From Pseudomonas fluorescens (lineage in GTDB: Bacteria; Pseudomonadota; Gammaproteobacteria; Pseudomonadales; Pseudomonadaceae): a stretch of 64,000 nucleotides of DNA. Positions 40,736 to 49,659 of this stretch are shown here, in pieces (position 1 is the first letter of the stretch; every line of letters begins with the position of its first letter). Below the pieces are notes generated by a model, which did no database searches, was not told where the DNA came from, and was given only the letters and a program-made list of their open reading frames with translations. The DNA lies in NCBI RefSeq assembly GCF_002837185.1, contig NZ_KZ477996.1, positions 106,643 to 170,642 of the forward strand. Direction: 5' to 3'. Position numbers and translations under genes: made by a program.

Positions 40736-40834
40736 GGGTTTTTTGGTGGAACGATGCGTTGCTGCGCTATAAACTCTGCCCCCAAAGCGCCGGCCAGTAG
40801 ACGTTTCGGCGCCATGGAAAGTAGAGAGTGAGTC

Positions 40835-41542
40835 ATGGGCGCACAGTGGAAAGTCAAACATAAAGAAGCGGCAGCCAATGCCAAGGGCAAGATTTTCGGC
40901 AAGCTGGTGAAAGAAATCACCATCGCCGCCCGCAATGGTGCAGACACCTCGACCAACGCTCACTTGCGTCTGGTGGTGGAGCAGGCCAAGAAGGCCTCGA
41001 TGCCCAAGGAAACCCTGGACCGCGCGATCAAGAAGGGTGCCGGTCTGCTCGGTGAGACCGTGCAGTACCACCGCGTCACCTACGAAGGTTTCGCGCCGCA
41101 CCAGGTGCCGTTGATCGTCGAGTGCGTCACCGACAACATCAACCGCACCGTGGCGGAAATCCGCGTGGCGTTCCGTAAGGGCCAACTGGGGGCTTCCGGC
41201 TCGGTGGCCTGGGACTTCAACCACGTCGGCCTGATCGAGGCATCGCCGGACACCCCGGACGCTGATCCGGAAATGGCCGCCATCGAAGCCGGCGCCCAGG
41301 ACTTTGAAGACGGCGAAGAAGCAGGCACCACCTTGTTCATCACCGAAACCACCGACCTGGACGCGGTGCAGAAAGCCTTGCCGGAACAGGGCTTCACCGT
41401 GCTGTCGGCCAAGCTGGGCTACCTCTCGAAGAACCCGGTCAGTGGGTTGACCGACGAGCAGATGGCCGAAGTCGAGGCGTTCCTGGAAGGCCTGGACAAC
41501 CATGATGATGTGCAGGATATGTTTGTCGGCCTGGCTGGCTGA
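40835..41542 (+). CDS. YebC/PmpR-family protein (YeeN-like paralogue)
   Basis: 235 aa. N-terminal [28 protein letters not shown] and [28 protein letters not shown] are diagnostic of the family, which is linked to DNA binding or rescue of ribosomes stalled at proline runs. This copy stands alone, not beside ruvC as the canonical yebC does, so it is probably the second paralogue (YeeN type). GAGAGTGAG lies before the ATG. Confidence 0.92.
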   Translation: MGAQWKVKHKEAAANAKGKIFGKLVKEITIAARNGADTSTNAHLRLVVEQAKKASMPKETLDRAIKKGAGLLGETVQYHRVTYEGFAPHQVPLIVECVTDNINRTVAEIRVAFRKGQLGASGSVAWDFNHVGLIEASPDTPDADPEMAAIEAGAQDFEDGEEAGTTLFITETTDLDAVQKALPEQGFTVLSAKLGYLSKNPVSGLTDEQMAEVEAFLEGLDNHDDVQDMFVGLAG

Positions 41543-41568
41543 TCATCACTGAATAAATGAGCTCAAAT

Positions 41569-41655
41569 GTGGGAGGGGGCTTGCCCCCGATAGCATTGGG
41601 TCAGGCATAGACAATGTGGCTGATCCACCGCCATCGGGGGCAAGCCCCCTCCCAC
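41569..41655. repeat. REPIN
   Basis: GTGGGAGGGGGCTTGCCCCCGAT and ATCGGGGGCAAGCCCCCTCCCAC, with the symmetry extended by AAAT/ATTT outside. About 41-bp centre. Between two convergent genes. Confidence 0.93.
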
Positions 41656-41671
41656 ATTTGTTCCAGTGGTG

Positions 41672-42979
41672 TCAGAGCGCGCTCAGCACGACTTCGATCT
41701 CGTCGAAACTTGGTCGCGCCAGCACCTGTGGCTGACAGCAACTGAGTTGCAGTTCAACCAGCTCGTCTGCCGCTGCCCCCTCGACCCGCGCCAGCAACTC
41801 CCCCAGCAGCACGCCGAATGCGCGCACTTCAATGCGCTGCAGCGCCTTGGTTTCCAAGGTGTCCGCCGTGGCATGGAATGACGCCGCGCCAAAATCCCCC
41901 AGCAAACAATCACCCGCCGCATTCCACAAAATATTGTGGCCATACAGGTCGCCGTGGGTAATGCCGTGCCGGTGCAGGTGCGCGGCGACCGAGGCGATAC
42001 CGCGCGCCATGCGCAGTGCCACGTCCAGGCTGAAACGGGTGCCGGGTGCGTAGACATCCCGCGTGCACGACGCCAGGCTCGGCAGCGCCGCGAGGTTGCG
42101 ATAACTCGGGTCGATCAGGTCCATCACCAATGCAGCCTGGTGATCGGGGTGACCGCTGACGCGGCCTTGGACCTTGATCAGGTTGGGATGCAGCCCGGCG
42201 GCGATGCAGGCCTGCATTTCATGCAGCGGTGAACCGTCGCTGGTGATGGTGCCTTTGTACAGCTTGACCGCGACCGGCAACGCCCGAGGTTTCCATAGCG
42301 CCTTGCGAATAATCCCCGAAGCGCCTTCGCCCAGCACCTCGCCCAGTTGCAGGTCGGTCCAGGGAATGTCCGGCGTGGTATCAGCAGTCACCGTCACGGC
42401 CATTTCCACCGGATTGCCGGCATACGCCAGCCACGTCAGGCTGGGCATGCTCAGCAGCCACTGCGGCAGGTGGGTCAGGCGGTTGGAAGCGATGCGGATC
42501 AATTCAAGGTTTTCGCACTGGGCCAGGCTGGGCGGCAGCTGCGTCAGTTGGTTGCCGGCCAGCATCAGCTTTTGCAGCAGCGGGCGCTGGCCGAGTTCGT
42601 CGGGCAACCGGCTGATGCAGTTGTCGGTGAGGATCAGCCAGCGCAACTGGGGCGGCAGAGCGGCCGCCGGCACAGTGTCGATCCGGTTGGCCTTGAAGCC
42701 GATCATGCTCAGCTGGGCGCAGCGGCCCAGGCATTCGGGCAGTTCGGTGAAGGCATTGTCCGAGCAGAACAGCACGCGCAGGTGCCGCAGGCGGTGCAGG
42801 TCGTCCGGCAGGCTGCTCAAGGCGTTGCCCGTGAGGTTGAGGATTTCCAGCGAGTCGGCCAGTTCGAAGATTTCCCGGGGGAATTCGGTCAGCCCGCAGG
42901 CCAGGTCCAGGCGGGTGGCGCCGGCCAATTGGCCGGCCTTGAGTTGGGCGAGGGTATTGATCAACGGCGCGGTCACTCG
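41672..42979 (-). CDS. Leucine-rich-repeat protein kinase
   Basis: 435 aa in two parts. Residues about 20-190 are leucine-rich repeats of the LxxLPxxLxxLxxLxxLxxxxN kind (LEILNLTGNALSSLP and others). Residues about 205-435 are a eukaryotic-type protein kinase: glycine loop GEGASGIIRKAL, VAVK (Lys239), HGDLYGHN (342-349, catalytic Asp and Asn), and DFG (362-364). All core kinase residues are present, so activity is likely. No signal peptide, so cytosolic. The GTG start 22 bp after zapE is preferred but has no clear ribosome-binding site; a TTG start inside zapE is possible. Target unknown. Confidence 0.87.
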   Translation of the reverse strand, partial: RVTAPLINTLAQLKAGQLAGATRLDLACGLTEFPREIFELADSLEILNLTGNALSSLPDDLHRLRHLRVLFCSDNAFTELPECLGRCAQLSMIGFKANRIDTVPAAALPPQLRWLILTDNCISRLPDELGQRPLLQKLMLAGNQLTQLPPSLAQCENLELIRIASNRLTHLPQWLLSMPSLTWLAYAGNPVEMAVTVTADTTPDIPWTDLQLGEVLGEGASGIIRKALWKPRALPVAVKLYKGTITSDGSPLHEMQACIAAGLHPNLIKVQGRVSGHPDHQAALVMDLIDPSYRNLAALPSLASCTRDVYAPGTRFSLDVALRMARGIASVAAHLHRHGITHGDLYGHNILWNAAGDCLLGDFGAASFHATADTLETKALQRIEVRAFGVLLGELLARVEGAAADELVELQLSCCQPQVLARPSFDEIEVVLSAL

Positions 42980-43001
42980 GCAAGGGGGCGTGAAAAGGCG
43001 C

Positions 43002-44096
43002 TCATGATACCGGGTCGCGCGCAACTTGCGTGCCGCACTGGCGTAATTGCCCCAGGCGGCTGGCGGTACGCGCAAGGTCGATGGCCTTGCCGCCCAGGGC
43101 GTGCTCCAGTGGCTGCGCGCCGATCAGGATCAGCTGTTTGTCGCGGTCGTAAAGCACGTCCACCAGGTTGATAAAACGTTGTTGCACGGCAATCGGGCAG
43201 TCGGCGAGGTGAGGCAGGCCGTCGATGATCCAGTGGTCGAAGTCCTGGCACAGCAGCAGATAATCCATCACGGCGGTGAGCTGTTCGCACAGATCGTTGA
43301 ACGTAAAGGCGATGCTGCGCGCTTCACGGCGGCGGCACTGCAACGGCCGGTTGCCCACGGTCAAGGGCAGCGCCGGGCAATCCGCAGCCGGCAGCCCGAG
43401 CGCCTCACGTTGCGCCACGCTGCCTGGCCAGATGTACCTGCCGGTGCTGAAGCGCTGCTCGGCATGGGCCTGCGGCAGGCGGCGAAAGTCCTCGGGGGCA
43501 CTGACTTCCAGCACGTCCATGCGCGCCGCGATCAGGTCGATCACCGGCTTGAAGCGCTGGTGATACAACGGGTTGGGCAGCAGGCCCTCGGGCGCATAGT
43601 TGGACGTCACCAGCACCAGCACACCGCGTTGGAACAAGGCCTTGAACAGACGGCTGATGAGCATCGCATCGCCGATATCGTGCACGTGGAATTCGTCGAA
43701 ACACAGTACGCGGCAGCCCGCCAGCCGTTCGTCCAGGGCGACGGCCAACGCGTCGTCCTGCGCGCGATGTTCGAACATGCCCCGGTGCAGGTCGGCGAAG
43801 AAGTCGTGAAAGTGCACGCGCTGTTTCTGGGCAATCGGCAGTGCCTGGAAAAAACCATCGAGCAGCCAGCTCTTGCCGCGTCCGACCGGGCCGTGCAGGT
43901 ACAGGCTGCGGGCGGGCCGGCCGCCGAGCAGGTGTTCGGTTTCGCGGGCCAGCGCGGCAATGGCGCGGGTCTGTCCGGCGCTGAGGGTATAGCCCTGCTG
44001 CTCAGCCTTGTGCCGGAAAAATGCAGTGATGGGCGATGCGCCCGCCTGTTGGGGGGGAGTGCCCAGCAGGCGGCGGATCAGGGAAAGCACGGTCAA
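43002..44096 (-). CDS. ZapE/AFG1-like ATPase
   Basis: 364 aa P-loop ATPase. Seen: Walker A HGPVGRGKSW (68-77), FADLHRGM, Walker B RVLCFDEFHVHDIGDA near 127-142, LVLVTSNYAPEGLLPNPLY (sensor 1 and arginine-finger region), and DVLYDRDKQLILIGAQPLE. ZapE helps regulate the division ring in E. coli. The canonical gene usually lies beside rplM-rpsI, so this is probably a second paralogue. The TTG start (44096) or a GTG two codons on are both possible. It is followed closely by the LRR-kinase gene, suggesting a joint unit. Confidence 0.88.
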   Translation of the reverse strand: MTVLSLIRRLLGTPPQQAGASPITAFFRHKAEQQGYTLSAGQTRAIAALARETEHLLGGRPARSLYLHGPVGRGKSWLLDGFFQALPIAQKQRVHFHDFFADLHRGMFEHRAQDDALAVALDERLAGCRVLCFDEFHVHDIGDAMLISRLFKALFQRGVLVLVTSNYAPEGLLPNPLYHQRFKPVIDLIAARMDVLEVSAPEDFRRLPQAHAEQRFSTGRYIWPGSVAQREALGLPAADCPALPLTVGNRPLQCRRREARSIAFTFNDLCEQLTAVMDYLLLCQDFDHWIIDGLPHLADCPIAVQQRFINLVDVLYDRDKQLILIGAQPLEHALGGKAIDLARTASRLGQLRQCGTQVARDPVS

Positions 44097-44282
44097 GGCG
44101 CGTCACTCTTGTTTCGGTGGTCGCTCACTTTAGGACGCTCGCCACGATTTGACCAACACCCAGGCGGCAGCCAGCCCCCCCGGAACAGCCAGACGCGGGG
44201 TATTCCTGACCAGACTGGCAGATTTGCGCCAAGTGGCTACCCTTATACGCAGGAGCCACCCCTGTATAAGGATTTTGGGGCA

Positions 44283-44810
44283 GTGAAGGAACGGACAGTA
44301 CTGGCAGTCATGGGCACGATGCTCTGCAACACGGTGTTCGCGGCGCAGCTGCAAGTGGTGGTGCGCATCGATGTGCAGCGCGGTTGCCAGTTGGTGGGTA
44401 CCACGCGCACTGCGGGCATCGAACAGCTTGGCGTGTTGGATTTTGGCAGCGGCCCGCGTCTGGATGACCCGGCCGGGCCGTTGAGTGCCGCGCTGATCAG
44501 CCAGCGCCAGCCACGCCTGGAATGCAATCCCGATACACCCTATCAAGTGCGCGTCGACGGTGGCCTGCATGGCGGCGTCGGTGAAGTGCGCTATCTGGCC
44601 AATGGCGCGCCGGCGAGCAAACCCATCCCCTATCGCATCTATGCCGACGCCGCGCGGTTGATCCCGTTGCCGGTGGATGTGCCGGTCAGCGGTCGCGTGC
44701 CGGACAGCGGCTCCGTCGACCTGCCGCTGTTCGGCCGTATCGAGCCGCTCAAAGACATTCCCGCCGTCGGCCGTTATTCCGACCTGCTCAAGGTTACGGT
44801 CACATGGTAA
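44283..44810 (+). CDS. Csu-type pilin, spore coat U domain (1)
   Basis: 175 aa, secreted pilin subunit. GTG start with AAGGA upstream gives a signal peptide ending FAA. The mature part has the SCPU pattern: a Cys near the N-terminus (QRGCQLVG), LGVLDFGSGPRLDD, a middle RLECNPDTPYQVRVDGGLH, PIPYRIYAD, VDLPLFGRI, and the end LLKVTVTW. First gene of the pilus operon; its TAA overlaps the next ATG by 7 bp. Confidence 0.88.
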   Translation: MKERTVLAVMGTMLCNTVFAAQLQVVVRIDVQRGCQLVGTTRTAGIEQLGVLDFGSGPRLDDPAGPLSAALISQRQPRLECNPDTPYQVRVDGGLHGGVGEVRYLANGAPASKPIPYRIYADAARLIPLPVDVPVSGRVPDSGSVDLPLFGRIEPLKDIPAVGRYSDLLKVTVTW

Positions 44811-45349
44811 GTCGCTTTCTGGCCGTGATCGCGCTGGGCAGCCTGCTGTTGCTGGCCGAAGACGCGCAGGCGGCCGCCGCCAGCGGGCAGATTCAGGCGC
44901 GGCTGGTGATCACCGCCAGCTGCGAGGTCAACAAGAGCGTCGAAACGGCGCCCGTGACGCCCGAGGGCGGTTCCGCGATGCTGGATTTCGGCAGCCAGGG
45001 ACCGACCTGGAACGACACCCTGGGCGCGGCCGTTTCCGCCGGCGACAAAACTCCGCTGTCGGTGTCCTGCAGCCCGTCTGTGGCCAGCAGCTTCACGGTG
45101 ACCATCGACGGTGGCACCAATGGCGACGGCATCACGCGGCGCCTGAGCAATGGTCGCCAGTCCATTCCCTATCAGCTGTGGGCAGACCCTCTGGGTCGCA
45201 CCGCCTACAGCATCGGCGAGCAACGAAACTTCGCCATGACCCACGACACCCAGGTACCGATCCCGGTATTCGGCTCCGTGGTGGCGAATACCAGGGCCTT
45301 ACCGGCCGGCATTTACACAGACACCCTGACGGTGACTCTGGATTGGTAA
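44804..45349 (+). CDS. Csu-type pilin, spore coat U domain (2)
   Basis: 181 aa. Signal peptide ending AQAAA, then ITASCEVN, AMLDFGSQGPTW, LSVSCSPS, SFTVTIDGG, SIPYQLWADPLG, VPIPVFGSV, and PAGIYTDTLTVTLDW, the donor-strand-type SCPU pattern with two Cys. Overlaps gene 1 and lies 18 bp before gene 3. A rod subunit candidate. Confidence 0.93.
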   Translation: MVSRFLAVIALGSLLLLAEDAQAAAASGQIQARLVITASCEVNKSVETAPVTPEGGSAMLDFGSQGPTWNDTLGAAVSAGDKTPLSVSCSPSVASSFTVTIDGGTNGDGITRRLSNGRQSIPYQLWADPLGRTAYSIGEQRNFAMTHDTQVPIPVFGSVVANTRALPAGIYTDTLTVTLDW

Positions 45350-45367
45350 ACCATGAGGATGACGATC

Positions 45368-45910
45368 ATGCATGTACTCGTATCTCGATTAGGCGCCTGT
45401 GCCCTGGGCCTGACGATGGCTTCCAGCCTCAACGCGGCGACCACCGTGACCGGGCAGATCAGCTCCAGCCTGACCTTGATTGCAAGTTGCCAGGTCAACG
45501 GCTCCGGTGCGGCGACCGGGTTGAACTTCGGTAGCCTCAACTTCGGTACCACCAATAGCTTGTTTACCAACGCTGACGCCCAGTTGCTGGGGGGCACCGG
45601 CACCGGTGGTGCGTTGTCGATCGTGTGCTCGGCCGGCACTACGCCCGCTGTCAAAGTGCGCGCCGGTGCCCATGACGGTGCCTCGCCGGGCGGCACTCGC
45701 GCATTGGCCGATGGCGCGGGCAATTTCGTGCCCTATGACTTCTACACCGACAGCGGTTTCTCCTCGCTGCTGGCGATCGATGGCGTGATTACCCTCGCCG
45801 CCAGTACCGGTGTGGCGCAAACCGTAGGCCTGTATGGACGCGCGGTGGGCAAGCCGGGCCTGCCGGCGGGCGTCTACACCGACACCGTGGCCGTGGAACT
45901 GACGTTCTGA
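45368..45910 (+). CDS. Csu-type pilin, spore coat U domain (3)
   Basis: 180 aa from the ATG at 45368, chosen because GAGG lies 9 nt upstream; two earlier in-frame ATGs have none. Signal peptide ending LNAAT. SCPU motifs: LIASCQVNG, GLNFGSLNFG, LSIVCSAG, VPYDFYTD, VGLYGRAV, and PAGVYTDTVAVELTF. Ends 2 bp before gene 4. Gly- and Thr-rich, resembling CsuA/B major pilins. Confidence 0.92.
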   Translation: MHVLVSRLGACALGLTMASSLNAATTVTGQISSSLTLIASCQVNGSGAATGLNFGSLNFGTTNSLFTNADAQLLGGTGTGGALSIVCSAGTTPAVKVRAGAHDGASPGGTRALADGAGNFVPYDFYTDSGFSSLLAIDGVITLAASTGVAQTVGLYGRAVGKPGLPAGVYTDTVAVELTF

Positions 45911-45912
45911 CG

Positions 45913-46401
45913 ATGTGGCTCAGAGTGTGGTTGGCCTGTGGGTTGGCGTTGCCACTGCCGTTGTCGGCGGTGACCAGCCAGAGCTTCCAGGTCAGCGCAA
46001 CCGTCACGCCGGGGTGCCTGATCGTGGGCGGTGGCAGCAACTACGGCGCGCTGACCTATGGCAGCTATTCGGCCCTGGCCACCAGCACGGTGACGGCGGC
46101 CCTGACAGGCGGCGTGACCCTGCAATGTACGCCGGGGGTAGCGCTGAGCATGAGCGTCGACGGCGGGTTGCACAGCGGCAGTGGGCGCAATTTGCAGCTC
46201 AACAGCGGCAGCGCGCGGGTGCCTTATCAATTGTTTCGCGATGCGGCGTTCAGCCAGAGCCTGGGGATCAGCCAGAGCGTCAGCGTGAGTTACAGCGATG
46301 CCAACACCATCCGCCTGCCGATCTACGGGCGGGTGGTACTGCCGGGCAATCAGCCGGGGGGGACGTACAGCGACACGTTGCAGGTGCAACTGTCGTGGTA
46401 G
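45913..46401 (+). CDS. Csu-type pilin, spore coat U domain (4)
   Basis: 162 aa. Short signal peptide ending PLSAVT. SCPU motifs: VTPGCLIVGGGSN, YGALTYGSYSA, VTLQCTPGVALSMSVDGG, VPYQLFRDAAF, IRLPIYGRV, and GGTYSDTLQVQLSW. Shortest pilin in the operon. Followed by the chaperone gene after 25 bp. Confidence 0.92.
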   Translation: MWLRVWLACGLALPLPLSAVTSQSFQVSATVTPGCLIVGGGSNYGALTYGSYSALATSTVTAALTGGVTLQCTPGVALSMSVDGGLHSGSGRNLQLNSGSARVPYQLFRDAAFSQSLGISQSVSVSYSDANTIRLPIYGRVVLPGNQPGGTYSDTLQVQLSW

Positions 46402-46426
46402 GACTATGGGAATAAGGAGTGGTTTT

Positions 46427-47215
46427 ATGCGTTTACCTTCCCGGCGGTTGTGCGCCGCGGGTGTTGTCTTGAGTGCCCTGTGCACGAGCGGGCTTGTGCA
46501 GGCGGCCAGCTCGGTGTTGATCTGGCCCATCGACCCGGTGCTGGAGGCCGACCAACAGGCCAGTGCGCTGTGGCTGGAGAACCGTGGCAGCGAGGCCGCC
46601 AACCTGCAGGTGCGCGTGTTTGCCTGGACCCAGAACGGCTTCGACGAGCAGTACCAGAACCAGCGCGACGTGATCGGCAGCCCGCCGGTGGCCAGGATCG
46701 AACCCGGTCAGAAACAACTGGTGCGCCTGACCCGCACCCGTGAAGTACCGCCAGGCCGGGAGTTGGCCTATCGCATCATCATCGATGAAATACCCTCGGC
46801 GCTGCAGGTGCCCGCGCCACCGGAGGGCAAGAATACGGCGGCGGCGATACGTTTCCAGATGCGCTATTCGGTGCCGTTGTTTGCCTACGGCGCCGGCCTG
46901 TGGAGCAAGGACGACGCCACCCGCCAGCGCGACCCCAAGAGCGCCGGCCAGCCGCAATTGAGCTGGAAGAAGGTCAACGTGGCCGGGCGCAGCTATATCG
47001 AGGTGCGTAACCAGGGCGCCGTGCATGCGCGGTTGACCGATGCCTCGTTCAAACAGGGCGGCCAGACCCGGCCGCTGGTGGAAGGGCTGCTCGGCTACGT
47101 ATTGCCGGGGGCGACCATGCGCTGGCCGATGCCGGGCGATGTGCCGGGCGACCAGCCGTTGCAGGTCAGGATCAACGGCGCGACGCAAGTGGAGAGCCTT
47201 GCGCCGACACGGTAA
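46427..47215 (+). CDS. Periplasmic pilus chaperone (CsuC-like)
   Basis: 262 aa FimC/PapD-like chaperone holding pilins in a folded, unassembled state. Seen: signal peptide ending VQA, SVLIWPIDPVLEADQQASALWLENRGSEAANLQVRVFAW (first Ig-like domain, in part), the subunit-binding Arg/Lys region QLVRLTR near 100, YRIIIDEIP, and a second domain with RGQ-like strands. AAGGAG lies 6 nt before the ATG. Non-classical (archaic) chaperone type, matching the SCPU pilins. Confidence 0.92.
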   Translation: MRLPSRRLCAAGVVLSALCTSGLVQAASSVLIWPIDPVLEADQQASALWLENRGSEAANLQVRVFAWTQNGFDEQYQNQRDVIGSPPVARIEPGQKQLVRLTRTREVPPGRELAYRIIIDEIPSALQVPAPPEGKNTAAAIRFQMRYSVPLFAYGAGLWSKDDATRQRDPKSAGQPQLSWKKVNVAGRSYIEVRNQGAVHARLTDASFKQGGQTRPLVEGLLGYVLPGATMRWPMPGDVPGDQPLQVRINGATQVESLAPTR

Positions 47216-47269
47216 ACAGTGTGTCGCGGGACGGGTGCACGCCCGGGTTTTAACAGGATGGAGATGTCC

Positions 47270-49636
47270 ATGGAAGGACGCGGTGCCACAGTGAGTCGTG
47301 GTTGGGCTCGTGGTATATGGCCGTCGGTGGCAGTGGTAAGCGGGCTGTGGGGCGCTGCGGTAGCGGGCGATCTACCGCCGCCGCCGAGCAGCATGGAGGC
47401 GGTCGCCGACGCACAGCTGTTTCTGCAATTGGTGGTCAACCAGATGGACACCGGCCGCGTCATCGCGGTCGACCAACGCGCCGGGCGGCTGTTCGTGCCG
47501 GCCAGCGCCTTGCAGGACGTGGGCATGAAGCTGCCGGGTGACCCCGACGGCAGCGTGGCCCTGGACACGGTGCCTGGCCTGCACAGCGATTACGACAGCA
47601 ATGGCCAGCGCCTGCTGCTGGATGTACCACCGTCCTGGTTGCAGGAGCAGTTCATCGGCAACCGCAACACCTACCCGCGCACCCAAGCCATGAGCAGCTT
47701 CGGCGCCTTGCTCAACTATGACGTGTATTTCAACGACACCGACGAAGGCGGCAGCTACCTTGCGGCCTGGAACGAGGTGCGTCTGTTCGATAACTGGGGC
47801 ACCTTGTCCAACACCGGGCAGCTGCGCCAGACCCTGTCCAACGGCATCGGCAACAGCACGCTCAACAACGGTTACCGCCGCTACGACACCACCTGGCGCT
47901 TTTCCGATGATGAGCGCCTGCTCACTTACGAGGCCGGCGATGTGATCAGCGCTGCGTTGCCCTGGAGCAGTTCGGTGCGTCTGGGCGGGGTACAACTGTC
48001 GCGCGATTTTGCCGTGCGTCCGGACCTGGTGACGTACCCCTTGCCGCAATTTGCCGGTGAGGCGGCGGTGCCCTCGTCGGTCGACCTGTTCATCAATGGC
48101 TACAAGACCGACAGCGCGCAGTTGCAACCCGGGCCTTATACGCTGACCAACATTCCGTTCATCAATGGCGCCGGCGAGGCTGTGGTCGTCACCACCGACG
48201 CCCTCGGTCGTCAGGTGTCGACCACCGTACCCTTTTATGTCACCAGCACCTTGCTGCAACACGGCCTGACGGATTTTTCCGTAGCCGCCGGGACCTTGCG
48301 CCGTGACTACACCTTGCGCGACTTCGGCTACGGACCGGGCGTGGCCAGCGGCACATTCCGCTACGGCTATTCCGACAACCTGACCCTGGAAAGCCACGCC
48401 GAGGCGTCCAGCGACCTGACCCTCGGCGGGCTCGGCGGCAACCTGCGCCTGGGCAATGTCGGCGTGCTCAATACGGCCGTCAGCCAGAGCCGGCTCGACA
48501 GCCACAGCGGTCGGCAATTGAGCCTCGGCTATCAGTACAACGGTACGCGCTACAGCCTGATGTACCAACGTGTCGAACGGCGCGACGGGTATGCCGACCT
48601 GACCCTGGTCGACACGCCCTACGCCCGCCTCAGCAAGCGCAGCGAGCAAGTCACCCTGAGCCTCAACCTCGAGCGGTTCGGCAGCCTCGGCCTGGGTTAT
48701 TTCGACGTGCAGGCGGCGGACGATTCGCGCACGCGCCTGCTCAACCTGAGCTGGAGCAAACCGCTGTGGCGCAACTCCAGCGTGTACCTGTCGGCCAACC
48801 GCGAAATCGGCGACCGCAACTGGGCGATGCAGGCGCAACTGGTGATTCCGTTCGACCTCAACGCCAGCCTGTCCTTGAGCACCGAGCGCGGCAAGGACGG
48901 TGCCAGCCGCCAACGCATCAACTACAGCCGCGCGGTGCCCAGCGAAGGCGGGGTGGGCTATAACCTCGGCTACGCCCAGGGCGATACCCCCACTTATCGC
49001 CAGGCCGACCTGACCTGGCGCCTGCAGTCGGTGCAGTTGCAGGCCGGTGTGTACGGCAGCAGCGATGCCCAGACGCGCTGGGCGGATGCCAGCGGCTCGC
49101 TGGTGTGGATGGGCGGTAACACCTTCGCCGCCAACCGGATCAACGATGCCTTTGTAGTGGTGAGCACCCAAGGGTTCGCCGGCATTCCGGTGCGCTATGA
49201 AAACCAGTGGGTCGGCGAGACCGACAACAAGGGCCACTTACTGGTGCCCTGGAGCAGTGCGTATTACCGCGCCAAATATGAAATCGACCCGCTGAACCTG
49301 CCACCGAATGTGCAGAGCCCGAATGTGGAGCAGCGCGTGTCGGTGCGCCGTGGCAGCGGCTACCTGTTGGAGTTTCCGTTGCGCCGGGTGCTCGCCGCGA
49401 GCATCACGCTGGTCGACGGTCAGCACCAGGAGTTGCCGCTGGGCAGCCTGGTGGTGCATGAACAGAGCAACACCCAGGCGGTGGTGGGCTGGGACGGCCT
49501 GGTCTATCTGGAAAACCTCAGCGCCCACAACACGCTGCAGGTCACGCTCGGAGAAGGTCGCACCTGCCAGGCGAGATTCGATATCGATGCGCACCAACAG
49601 GACGTGCCGTTGATCGGTCCGTTGGTCTGCCAATGA
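47270..49636 (+). CDS. Outer-membrane pilus usher (CsuD-like)
   Basis: 788 aa FimD-type usher assembling and secreting the pilus. Seen: signal peptide ending AVAG, an N-terminal periplasmic domain, then a 24-strand barrel region with TYEAGDVISAALPWSSSVRLGGVQLSRDF and FINGYKTDSAQLQPGPYTL (in part), and C-terminal FVVVSTQGFAGIPVRYENQWVGETD. Three in-frame ATGs lie within 12 bp; 47270 is chosen because GGAG lies 6 nt before it. Confidence 0.93.
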   Translation: MEGRGATVSRGWARGIWPSVAVVSGLWGAAVAGDLPPPPSSMEAVADAQLFLQLVVNQMDTGRVIAVDQRAGRLFVPASALQDVGMKLPGDPDGSVALDTVPGLHSDYDSNGQRLLLDVPPSWLQEQFIGNRNTYPRTQAMSSFGALLNYDVYFNDTDEGGSYLAAWNEVRLFDNWGTLSNTGQLRQTLSNGIGNSTLNNGYRRYDTTWRFSDDERLLTYEAGDVISAALPWSSSVRLGGVQLSRDFAVRPDLVTYPLPQFAGEAAVPSSVDLFINGYKTDSAQLQPGPYTLTNIPFINGAGEAVVVTTDALGRQVSTTVPFYVTSTLLQHGLTDFSVAAGTLRRDYTLRDFGYGPGVASGTFRYGYSDNLTLESHAEASSDLTLGGLGGNLRLGNVGVLNTAVSQSRLDSHSGRQLSLGYQYNGTRYSLMYQRVERRDGYADLTLVDTPYARLSKRSEQVTLSLNLERFGSLGLGYFDVQAADDSRTRLLNLSWSKPLWRNSSVYLSANREIGDRNWAMQAQLVIPFDLNASLSLSTERGKDGASRQRINYSRAVPSEGGVGYNLGYAQGDTPTYRQADLTWRLQSVQLQAGVYGSSDAQTRWADASGSLVWMGGNTFAANRINDAFVVVSTQGFAGIPVRYENQWVGETDNKGHLLVPWSSAYYRAKYEIDPLNLPPNVQSPNVEQRVSVRRGSGYLLEFPLRRVLAASITLVDGQHQELPLGSLVVHEQSNTQAVVGWDGLVYLENLSAHNTLQVTLGEGRTCQARFDIDAHQQDVPLIGPLVCQ

Positions 49637-49659
49637 AGGATTGAACAGGGAGTGTTCGG

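Noticed and set aside
47372..49237. 621-codon open frame antisense to the usher gene
   Set aside because: Same reason: the usher reading is supported by family motifs and operon position.
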